A stretch of DNA of 64,000 bases from Planctomycetota bacterium (lineage in GTDB: Bacteria > Planctomycetota > OFTM77), in NCBI GenBank assembly GCA_029260795.1, contig JAJDCO010000082.1:1-64000 (forward strand). Direction: 5' to 3'. Shown one piece after another: positions 43,650-51,309 of the stretch. The notes under the pieces are model-generated. The model did no database searches, was not told the DNA's origin, and saw only the letters and a list, made by a program, of their open reading frames with translations. Both the position numbers and the translations under genes were made by a program. Position 1 is the first letter of the stretch. Each line of letters starts with the position of its first letter.

Positions 43650-44867
43650 ATGACCATGCGAGAGCAACCGGCACGCGACCGAATCGACGCCCTGCTTGAC
43701 GAGATCCTCACCGACGCCCACGGCGAGGACGAGCAGCTTTGGGCGTTGCTCGAGGCGGTCACTGGCGAATTGAAGCTGCCGATGGACGTGACGGTCGTCG
43801 AGAAGCCGTTCTCGCTCGTCGAGGTCGACTATGACGGCAACATGCGCCGCGGGATCACGGCCCGGTGTGTCGACGCGGATGGACGGGAGCATCGCGTCAG
43901 CCTCTCCGCGGTCCGGGTCGCGCCGGATGTTTTCGGACACGAATACTACACGGTGTACCGCCGTTGGCTGGGGCTCGACTCGGCGAGCGAGGAACGGGCA
44001 GCTCGCCCGGCTCGCAAGACCGCTGCGAGGGACCGAGAGCTCGACCTCTCGAAGACGGTCGACCTGGTCCTCGTGCGGCTCACGGCGCAGGCGGCACGGT
44101 GCAGGTTCCTGAGCAAAGACGAGGGCGTCACGCTGCGGGCTGGAACGCTCGGTCGCTTCGTGCCGGGTCAGATCCTCACCGTGCAGCCGCAGAAGCATTG
44201 GCAGTTTAACGGCCATCCCTACCTCTCGGGGGAAGTCGACTCCGCTCGCGTCGACGCCACGGCGCTCGGACTGACGCCACTCACATTGACGGCAGTCGGC
44301 GAGTGGGACCCGGCAAGGGCCTATTGGGGCGAAGAGGGCGAGCCGCGCGAGGACTGGGCCGAGGCGATCATCGCTCGAGGGCGTCGGCAGATGTTCGAGA
44401 TGGAGCAGGTGTTGCCGGGCCGCGACCTCGAGGAGCCGTTCACCGATCCGATCTGCGAGTCCATCGATCTCCGAGAGGCCGGAGACCTCGCCGGTGCCGA
44501 GGAGATCCTCGCTGGCTTGCTCGAGATCGAAATGCGCTGCCTGGATGCCCACGCGCACCTCGGGCACCTTGACTTCCCATTCCGGCCTCATTGGGCGCTG
44601 CTGCATTACGAGGTCGGCGTGCGCATTGCTGAGCTGTCGCTGGTCGAGGGCTTCGAGGGGTTGCTCCCCTGGCCCGTGATCGAGAATCGGCCGTTCCTTC
44701 GTTGTCTCCACGGCTTCGGGCTCTGCTTGTGGCGGCTCGAGCGCTGGGAGGACGCAGAGCAAGTCTTCGAGCGTCTGCTCTGGCTCGACCCCGCCGATCA
44801 CATGGGCATTCGATTTCTGCTGCCCGACGTCCGAGCGCGAGAGGCGTGGACGGAGGGCGAAGGGTGA
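43650..44867 (+). CDS. unidentified protein with TPR-like C-terminus
   Basis: The 405-aa product has an N-terminal part with SLVEVDYDGNMRRGITARCV and HEYYTVYRRWLGL, and a C-terminal helical repeat region (LREAGDLAGAEEILAGLLEI; LWRLERWEDAEQVFERLLWL) resembling TPR units. The family is not recognised. It precedes the brxC remnant by about 180 bp on the same strand. ATG 43656 is an alternative start. No sign that it belongs to BREX. Confidence 0.6.
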   Translation: MTMREQPARDRIDALLDEILTDAHGEDEQLWALLEAVTGELKLPMDVTVVEKPFSLVEVDYDGNMRRGITARCVDADGREHRVSLSAVRVAPDVFGHEYYTVYRRWLGLDSASEERAARPARKTAARDRELDLSKTVDLVLVRLTAQAARCRFLSKDEGVTLRAGTLGRFVPGQILTVQPQKHWQFNGHPYLSGEVDSARVDATALGLTPLTLTAVGEWDPARAYWGEEGEPREDWAEAIIARGRRQMFEMEQVLPGRDLEEPFTDPICESIDLREAGDLAGAEEILAGLLEIEMRCLDAHAHLGHLDFPFRPHWALLHYEVGVRIAELSLVEGFEGLLPWPVIENRPFLRCLHGFGLCLWRLERWEDAEQVFERLLWLDPADHMGIRFLLPDVRAREAWTEGEG

Positions 44868-45045
44868 GCTCCGAAGACCGGAGGGTCGCACCAGCCGAGG
44901 CATGACTGCCGTCGCGAATCACCAGGCGAGAAGTCCTCAGTGCAAACTCTACCTGACGCCAGCGGCGAGGTCTCGCCGATCCGCCCGCCCCTGCGACGGA
45001 CTGAAGTCCGCCCTCCGGAATCGGAGGCGTCGGAGGCCAGGCTTC

Positions 45046-46685
45046 TTGTGGGTTGTGGGTCCCGATGACGAGCTCGAGGACGTCGTGCGCGAGCTCCAGC
45101 GTTCCCGCGGTCTGATCAAGAAGTACAAGCCGCTTCGCGAGTCGCTCATTCCCGCGCGCAAGCTGCTCCTCCAGCAGGAGGAGAACCGGGTCGAAGAGCT
45201 CGAGCAGCAGGCAAGACAAGCGATCGCCGAAGCCTGGATGGCTGGGAAGCTGTTCTTCCGAGGCCGAAGCTTCGAGACCAAGGAGCAGGCCCAGAGCTTC
45301 GTCGTCGCCTTGACCGCTGCCGGCAACCGCGTCCTCCCCGATCTCTACCCGCACTTCCTCGAGACCCAGATCCAGCCCGCCGAGCTCGAGCAGCTCCTCG
45401 GTGAAGACCTGACCGGCCCTTCGCAGAAGTTCGTGGACCTGGAGATCCTCACCCTCGACGGCGGCCGTTAAGTGCCCTCGTGTAGCGGCGAGGTCCCGAG
45501 CCGGTTGAAGGGTGTCATCGAGGACGAGAGCGGCCTCTCGGGTGGCGATCTGCTGCAGCACTTCGGCGGACCGCCGTACGGCTACACGCCGAACGTCGTC
45601 AAGGCGTGTGTCGCGGGACTGCTCCGAAACAGCCAGCTGCGGATCCAAGCCGAAGGGCTCGACGAGATCACCTCGGTCCGCGACGCCGGCGTGCGCGACC
45701 TCTTCGACAAGGACCGCCCTTTCAAGCGCGCGACGATCTTTCCGGCCGGCGACGACGACATCGGGCCACCGGCCGGGCGAGGATCTGCACGTTCTTCCAG
45801 GAACTCGTGGGCCTCGACCTCGACCGCGAGGACCACCACATCGCCGATGCCGTCCAGAACAACTTCCCCGCCCTCGCCCGGCGCCTCCGCGAAGTCCAAG
45901 GCCGGCTCCTTCGCCTCCCCGGTCCGCGCGAGCCCGAGGCCTACGACAAGCTGGCGCGCGCCCTTGAGCAGTGCCTGCAGCAGATCCGCCAAACGAAGCC
46001 GACGGTGCAGCAAGTCAAGAAGCACCTCGACGCCCTCCGAGACGGCGTCGAGAGGCTTCGGCTCGACGAAGCCGAGCTGACCGAAGACGCCATCGATGCC
46101 GTCCGCCGCGCGGCCGAGGTGCTGAGCCACCACGTCCCCCAGCTCCGGGACCTGGGCGTCGAAGCCACGAACATCGAACCCGCCGCCGTCCGCATCGAGG
46201 AGCACCTCCGCACCGAACGCCCATGGCGAGAGATCGGTGATCTGGATCAAGCCGTGGCCGACATCCGAGCCGCCTACCGATCCGAGCGGGCCAACCTGCT
46301 CCGGCTCCAGGAAGAGGCGCTCGAAGCGGCGCGGGCGAGGGTGAAGCGACGGGAAGGCTTCAGCATGCTGACGGCCGACCAAGCCCACCAAGTCCTCAGG
46401 CCCCTGACCGAAGCCGCCACGACCACCGACGAAGAGTCCATCGCCCCAACCCTGGTCCAGCTCCGCGACACCTTCACCCTCGCTCTGACCAACGCCGAGG
46501 ACCAAGCCAACGAGATCCTCGACCGCCAACTGAGCGAAGGCGAGAAGCCCTTGATCGTGAGGCTGGATCTTGGGCTGAAGAATCGGGAGCTGACCACCGA
46601 AGCCGAAGTCGACGCGCTCCTGGCGGAGGTGAGAGCGAAGCTGTTGGAGAAGATCCGGGAGGGCGCCCGAGTGAGGCTGCGGTGA
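45046..46685 (+). pseudogene. brxC: brxC remnant (BREX ATPase, truncated and broken)
   Basis: The region matches the C-terminal part of BrxC/PglY proteins: RSRGLIKKYKPLRESLIPAR, then RVLPDLYPHF, and, in another frame, the segment RICTFFQELVGLDLDRED then long helices. Three lesions are visible: the N-terminal ATPase domain (P-loop) is absent; an in-frame TAA at 45469-45471 after LTLDGGR; and a frameshift near 45765-45785 (frame switches to continue as RICTFFQE). BrxC is the BREX ATPase needed for phage exclusion, so this copy cannot work. Confidence 0.8.
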
Positions 46686-46708
46686 TGTTGGCAGCCGCTC
46701 AGAGTCTT

Positions 46709-46742
46709 ACCGCAGAGGACGCAGAGAAACGCAGAGGAAGAG
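46709..46742. repeat. CGCAGAG-type repeat, copy 1
   Basis: CCGCAGAGGACGCAGAGAAA followed by CGCAGAGGAAGAG, just after the brxC remnant. Single orientation, no facing partner. Confidence 0.6.
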
Positions 46743-46805
46743 GCAGCCGATCTGCGGTCACACGCCGGGCCCAACCCGGCGGCAGCAACGGGGACCAAAG
46801 AGTGC

Positions 46806-47128
46806 GGGCAGAAGTTCGAGGTGCAGGTAAGCGCCGACCCCGGCGGCGGACCTTCGGAGCACACGGGGATGAACCGATCAGCAAGAACGCACCCGGAGGT
46901 CGACGGTCGATCCAGCGTCGACGCGCGAGCCCCGAAGGGGCGGCAGCGTGTAGCCCAGGGCGAAAGCCCTGGGTCAGCGGCCATTCCCTCAGCATTCCCT
47001 GCCGAGCCCCGAAGGGGCGGCACTGAGAGGGCCGAGCGGCAAGGCGACAGAAGTCGTCTCGATCTGGATCATCCTCGAGCACGAGGACTATCCCCGGCTT
47101 GTCACTGCCTATCCGGGAGAGACATCAT
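46806..47128 (+). pseudogene. DUF6883-like gene disrupted by REP repeats
   Basis: QKFEVQVSADPGGGPSEHTG (from 46806) and, in another frame, EVVSIWIILEHEDYPRLVTA (to 47128) look like the two parts of one small DUF6883-type protein. Between them are REP-type repeats (46926-47022). DUF6883 genes often precede DUF4926 genes, as here. The fusion is inference from context and pattern. Confidence 0.4.
46926..47022. repeat. REP-type inverted repeats
   Basis: GAGCCCCGAAGGGGCGGCA occurs at 46926-46945 and 47001-47022, each a small hairpin. Between them GCCCAGGGCGAAAGCCCTGG (46953-46972) is another hairpin. Sequences of this kind are scattered through some Planctomycetota genomes. Confidence 0.6.
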
Positions 47129-47360
47129 GAAGTTCAAGGAGCTACAGACGGTCGTGCTCGAACGAGACTTGCCCGAACACGGCCTGCGCAAAGGAGATCT
47201 CGGAGCCGCCGTCCAGATCTATGAGCCCGACGGCATCGAGGTCGAGTTCGTGAGCGCCTCGGGAAAGACTGAAGCGCTCGTGACACTCCAGGAGACCGAC
47301 GTCCGCCCAGTCGCCGATACCGACCTGATCGCCGTGAGAAAGCTGGACCGCTCTGCGTGA
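47127..47360 (+). CDS. DUF4926 family protein
   Basis: The 77-aa product (KELQTVVLERDLPEHGLRKG, DLGAAVQIYEPDGIEVEFVS, TLQETDVRPV) matches the DUF4926 pattern: start with a positive-inside short strand set, D(L)GAVV..Y, and EVEF. Such genes sit next to DUF6883 genes and are suspected partners in toxin-antitoxin-like pairs. The upstream partner here is disrupted. Confidence 0.75.
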   Translation: MKFKELQTVVLERDLPEHGLRKGDLGAAVQIYEPDGIEVEFVSASGKTEALVTLQETDVRPVADTDLIAVRKLDRSA

Positions 47361-47399
47361 ACTGGTTGGTGCTCCCGGTCGCGAGAGAGGCAGAATGAG

Positions 47400-47672
47400 A
47401 TGGAGGAATCCAAAGAGGACCGGGACGAGATGAGAAGTGAGTACGGCTTCTCCAGCGGGCAGCGCGGCAAGTACGCCCACCGCTTCGAGAAAGGATCGAA
47501 CGTCGTGGTCCTGGACCCCGACTTGGCAGAGCTCTTCCCCGACTCCGAGTCAGTCAACCGTGCCCTCCGCGCCCTCCACACTAATTTACCTACCGGTTTG
47601 TGTCTCACCATTATTGACACAGAGGGGCATCAGCGGCGGCGCGCAGCGCCGTCCGCTGCATGCTGTTGTTAG
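47400..47672 (+). CDS. small antitoxin-like protein, 3' end altered
   Basis: The first 60 residues (MRSEYGFSSGQRGKYAHRFE; GSNVVVLDPDLAELFPDSES) match a family of small antitoxin-like proteins with RGKYA.R...G.NVVVLDPD...FPDS..VN.ALR. The last 25 residues (TNLPTGLCLTIIDTEGHQRR) are foreign and run into the remnant attC site, so the 3' end was replaced when integron cassettes joined here. A cognate toxin is not seen. Confidence 0.6.
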   Translation: MEESKEDRDEMRSEYGFSSGQRGKYAHRFEKGSNVVVLDPDLAELFPDSESVNRALRALHTNLPTGLCLTIIDTEGHQRRRAAPSAACCC

Positions 47673-47674
47673 GC
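47616..47674. other. partial attC site of the ankyrin cassette
   Basis: On the minus strand the sequence begins GCCTAAC (47674-47668), then AACAGCATGCAGCGGAC and a stem whose partner arm is GGGGCATCAGCGGCGGCG. The core GTTAGGC is on the plus strand at 47668-47674. The distal RYYYAAC core is missing, so the site is truncated. Confidence 0.6.
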
Positions 47675-47699
47675 GACAGCCGCAACCAGATGCGCACGC

Positions 47700-48584
47700 T
47701 CACTTCCGGCTGGCCTCACGCAGAAGTGAGACAATGCGCGTGTATCCTTTCATCTGCGCCATGTCCATGGCAGTAACTCCGTTCGGCAGCCTCGCATCGA
47801 CATCTGCTCTCTTGGCAATCAGGATTGCCACAACTTCCTCATTGCCGTTGATTGTGGCCGCGAACAGCGGTGTTGTCCCGATCGCATCGCGCCCATCTAC
47901 CTTGGCTCCGGCTTCCAACAGCAGCGTGACTGGCTCAGCGGCTCCTCGCGTTGCGGCAATCACGAGGGGCGTATCACCATCGACCTGCCCATTAGGATCG
48001 GCTCCAGAGTCCAGAAACTTGCGCATGGCAGCGACATTCCCCTTCCGCGTGGCCGCCAAGAGCTCCGGGCTTGCGGTGCCCTTCGTCGTTTGGGCCTTCT
48101 TCGACCTTGACTGGTCGGCGGCTCGGTCTGCCTTGGTGACAGTGAGGGGATAGATAGTCACCTTGTCGTAGCTGCCGGAGGGGCCGCCACCTGCTCCGTG
48201 CGGTTCAACTGATACGCGGAACTCCCCGAGACGCCAACCCTTGTGCGATGCACTCTGTGCTGCTCCCTTGAGCTGCTCGCCGACGTCAGTCGTGGCCGTG
48301 ATGAAGTCAGGAATTGCGACGCTTAGAGTCTGAACTGGTTTATCGAATGAGATCATCTTGCCCGTGGCGGCATCAAAGTACCCGCGTGCGGTGGTCTCGT
48401 ACCACGCGACGATGTGATCGCCGATGCCGGTTTCATAGATCTTCTTGAGGAGGTCCATGACGTCCTTGTGTTGCGAGGCGGAGAGGCTGGAAAAGCGAGC
48501 GCTTCGATCGGCCTCGGAATCACAACCGCAAAGGAGTACAAGCACCGCGGCGAGTACACTTGCGAGAATCCTGATTTGCTTCAT
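47700..48584 (-). CDS. ankyrin-repeat lipoprotein (integron cassette gene)
   Basis: The 294-aa product has a lipobox LLCGC (Cys about 20), an unassigned middle, and C-terminal ankyrin repeats (LLAATRKGNVAAMRKFLDSG; DGDTPLVIAATRGAAEPVTL). It is the second cassette downstream of the integrase remnant, flanked by attC-type sites. Lower GC than the surroundings. It is probably a periplasmic protein-binding lipoprotein; function unknown. Confidence 0.75.
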   Translation of the reverse strand: MKQIRILASVLAAVLVLLCGCDSEADRSARFSSLSASQHKDVMDLLKKIYETGIGDHIVAWYETTARGYFDAATGKMISFDKPVQTLSVAIPDFITATTDVGEQLKGAAQSASHKGWRLGEFRVSVEPHGAGGGPSGSYDKVTIYPLTVTKADRAADQSRSKKAQTTKGTASPELLAATRKGNVAAMRKFLDSGADPNGQVDGDTPLVIAATRGAAEPVTLLLEAGAKVDGRDAIGTTPLFAATINGNEEVVAILIAKRADVDARLPNGVTAMDMAQMKGYTRIVSLLREASRK

Positions 48585-48603
48585 GTTCTGCGCTCCTTCT
48601 GCC

Positions 48604-48705
48604 GCCCAACAGATCGCCGCTCAGCCGCGAGCGGCGCGCGAGTCACGTTGCAATTGAGCCGCAATCATCGCACGCCGCTCATCGGTCTGCAGCGGATTGT
48701 TAGGC
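48604..48705. other. complete attC recombination site
   Basis: GCCCAAC (48604-48610) and GTTAGGC (48699-48705) bound 102 bp that contain long imperfect inverted repeats (CCGCTCAGCCGCGAGCGGC; CGCCGCTCATCGG). The core patterns RYYYAAC and GTTRRRY are satisfied. The gene on each side reads in the same direction on the minus strand. Confidence 0.7.
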
Positions 48706-48708
48706 CAC

Positions 48709-49185
48709 TTACGCTGGGACACAGCCGCCAGCCCTCGGCAGGATGATCCTAGGGTTCTGATCAGGAAATGCGAAACCGGCGTAGATCCTGGACCGAGTCC
48801 GACCGCCATCGAAGGACACCTCGAAGTCATTGATGACGATTGTGGATCCCTGGACAAGACCGGCGTTCTCTAGAGCCACGGGAATCGCCGTTACATCTGG
48901 ATACCCTCTCATTCCTGGGTCGGCGGTGAAGGACACGAACTTCGCTTTGAAGGCAGTATTCCAAATGCTCGGCTGAGAGGCACGATTCAGATCGGCAATT
49001 GTCTTGGCGGCCGTATTGGAATGGTGAGCGTCGCTGTGAGTTAACGCAACGAAGGCATAGGTTATCGACTGGGGGTCAATCGCCACGGGCGGATCACTAT
49101 CGCCCTGATTGACGATCTTGCGAGATCCTTGGGTGGATTGAACGCCACGACCCTGTCTTCCGAACAATCTTTTGAGTAATCCCAT
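48709..49185 (-). CDS. integron cassette gene, unidentified
   Basis: The 158-aa product begins MGLLKRLFGRQGRG and has SQPSIWNTAFKAKFVSFTAD and a C-terminal Cys. No family recognised. RBS GAGGAGAAG precedes the start. The cassette (49219 to 48605) has a core site upstream (GCCTAAC, 49214-49220) and a complete attC downstream. Confidence 0.6.
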   Translation of the reverse strand: MGLLKRLFGRQGRGVQSTQGSRKIVNQGDSDPPVAIDPQSITYAFVALTHSDAHHSNTAAKTIADLNRASQPSIWNTAFKAKFVSFTADPGMRGYPDVTAIPVALENAGLVQGSTIVINDFEVSFDGGRTRSRIYAGFAFPDQNPRIILPRAGGCVPA

Positions 49186-49425
49186 CGCACTTCTCCTCTT
49201 GTGTTGACGGGTCGCCTAACTACAATTCTACAGACCTGCCTATCGTCGCGCTGCAGGCTGAATCGGGCTGGTTCGGCGGCCTAATGGGCCGGGCCGTCGC
49301 CGCTGGATTCGATCGAACGTGTTCGATTACCGGAGCTTGCGAATGGACAGAGCATTCGGCCCGCCGGATGATACGGACCTGGATAGAAGGGAGTAGGGGT
49401 GTAGGGCTCTGGCCAACGTCCCTCG

Positions 49426-49842
49426 TCATGACTCCTCCTCCATCAGCGGCATCGCATCGGCCGGGCTCCTTACGGCGCTGGGTCCCCGATTCAGGACGTG
49501 CGTGTCGATCATCGTCGTCGAGACGCCCCGGTGGCCGAGCAGCTCCTGGACCGTCCGAATCTCGTAGCCGTCCTCCAGGAGGTGCGTGGCGAAGGAGTGG
49601 CGGAACGTATGGCACGTCACCCGCTGGCTCAGGCCGGCTGCCTTCGCCGCAGTCCGCACCGTACGCGGAGGCACCGACTTGCGCAGATGATGGCGGCGGT
49701 CCGGTGCCGTTGCGTGTTCCGGGGCGGGGGTCTTGCGTGTTTCCCAGTCGGGATCGCTGCTGCGGGGGCACGAGCGGACGCTCCTTGACGCAGCGGAGCT
49801 CGGCCCGTCAACGTCCAGCTCGAATGGCGTTCTCACTCTCAT
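49426..49842 (-). pseudogene. intI: integron integrase remnant lacking catalytic Tyr
   Basis: The C-terminal part matches IntI: CHTFRHSFATHLLEDGYEIR, TVQELLGHRGVSTTMI, and the family signature THVLNRGPSAVRSP. The catalytic tyrosine in the usual TTMIYTHVLNRG is replaced by Asp (TTMIDTHVLNRG). The N-terminal part is missing and the start frame is irregular. It reads in the same direction as the cassettes that follow, the reverse-integron arrangement reported for some Planctomycetota and Treponema. Confidence 0.75.
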
Positions 49843-50181
49843 CGGCCCTCCAACGTTGAAAGGGCAGATTACGCCCAGCTCGGGGAGGTGTCAAATGCCC
49901 TCGAGCTGCATGCTACGGGGGCGCAATGCTTGGGCTTCGACGATTGCTCGGTCCGTCGATGTGGGATGCCTCTGGCCCCGGGCGCTGGACCGAGCTCGAC
50001 GAGCGCGTGTGATGGCGAGTTGCGGAAAGCCATCACACACCATGCCCCGCCTCATGAGCGCGCTCGAGCATCAGCTCGCCTGGCGTGGGCTTCGACGGTG
50101 CAGTCGGATTCAGGTCTACCGGCTCCCTGGTGAGATGTTGCGCGTGGCTGCCGCTGAGGGGCGGCCCACCCCGGTTGACAT

Positions 50182-50455
50182 CCAGAGCCCAACCGCAGAG
50201 TGCGCAGGGAGACGCAGAGGAAGAAGAGGGCGGAGTGCTGAAGACGAAGAAGAGCGCGCGTCGAGGATGAACATCAAAGCTGCCGCATCTTGGACGACGA
50301 CGAAGGGTTCACGCTGCGGGCCCTCCGCGTTCTCTACCGTTCTCTGCGGTTGAAGATCCAGAGCCCAACCGCAGAGTGCGCAGAGGAGACGCAGGGGAAG
50401 AAGAGGGTGGAGTTCTGAAGACGAGGAAGAGGGCGCAGCGAGGATGAACATCAAC
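50182..50455. repeat. tandem duplication of CGCAGAG leader plus ATG
   Basis: About 100 bp (from TCCAGAGCCCAACCGCAGAG, through GAAGAAGAGGG and AGGATGAACATCAA) occurs at 50182-50277 and again at 50357-50455. Between them (50325-50355) is an inverted CGCAGAG-type unit. The second copy leads into the GxxExxY gene; the first leads only to a short remnant starting with the same ATG. Confidence 0.65.
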
Positions 50456-50690
50456 GAGGTGAGTGGCGGTGTCGTGCATGCGGCGATGAAGGTGCACACC
50501 GCCTTGGGGCCCGGCTTGTTGGAGTCAGCCTACGAGGCCTGCCTCGTGTACGAGCTTCGGCGGCGAGGACATGTGGTTGCCGTTCAGGAGGTGTTGCCCG
50601 TGCATTACGACGGGACCTTCCCGTCGACGGCGTCGTCATTCGTCGAGCTGAAGGCGGTGCGGGAGCTCCTTCCGAGAAGGCCTCCTCTGC
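50444..50690 (+). pseudogene. GxxExxY gene copy 1, truncated
   Basis: The N-terminal part is classical: MNINEVSGGVVHAAMKVHTA, then LGPGLLESAYEACLVYELRR, with the G-x-x-E-x-x-Y motif GLLESAY. After HYDG the normal middle is deleted, continuing as FVELKAVRELLPRR and then into the repeat DNA. The role of GxxExxY proteins is not established. Confidence 0.7.
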
Positions 50691-50765
50691 GCTCTCCGCG
50701 CTCTCCGCGGTTGATGAAGCCGGATCTGAACCGCAGAGAACGCAGAGAAGCGCAGAGAGGAAGGA
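50676..50765. repeat. facing CGCAGAG-type repeats after GxxExxY copy 1
   Basis: CCTCCTCTGCGCTCTCCGCG (inverted, 50680-50714) faces AACCGCAGAGAACGCAGAGA (50735-50765). The pair can form a hairpin. Confidence 0.6.
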
Positions 50766-51309
50766 TGCCGAGCGAGTCGTCGAGCGCCGTGCCGCCGCGG
50801 AAGGCCAGGCGATCAATGGGGAGACTCCGAGGGCGAGCACGGCTACGACGACGTCTCGGAGGATCTGCTCCCGCTCGAGGAGCTCATCAGCCGAGCCTCG
50901 AGCATCGAGCCTCGGGCCTCGGGCACGCTGGCCGCTCGCTCGCGCCGGCGACTGCGCGAGGCCGTGCGGCGCTGAGGTCGTCACCTTTCGATCGGCGAGT
51001 GAGCTCTGCGATCCGTGTTCGAGATCCTCTTCCCGACGAGGGCAGAGGTCGTGGTTTTTCCTCTGTTGCTCCGAGCGCGGCGGTCGATGCGAGTGGCGCG
51101 TGAGCTCGCATGGGGCGGGCGAAATCCGCTCCGATCGCCAGTTTGACAGCGCACGGCCGCTGGCTTAGTCTGCCGCCCACCTCTTCCCGGGAAGGCGGCG
51201 CTTCCGCTCGCTGCCGCTTCGAGAGCCGGTTGTCGTTGGCCGCTCCCTATGCCGGGACCGCGTCCCCGCGACGCATGCCCCCCTGCGAGCCCTGCAAGGA
51301 GACTCGAAC

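Noticed and set aside
43650..44867. BREX core gene such as brxA, brxB or brxE
   Set aside because: Length and TPR-like C-terminus do not match any of these, and it precedes a decayed brxC.
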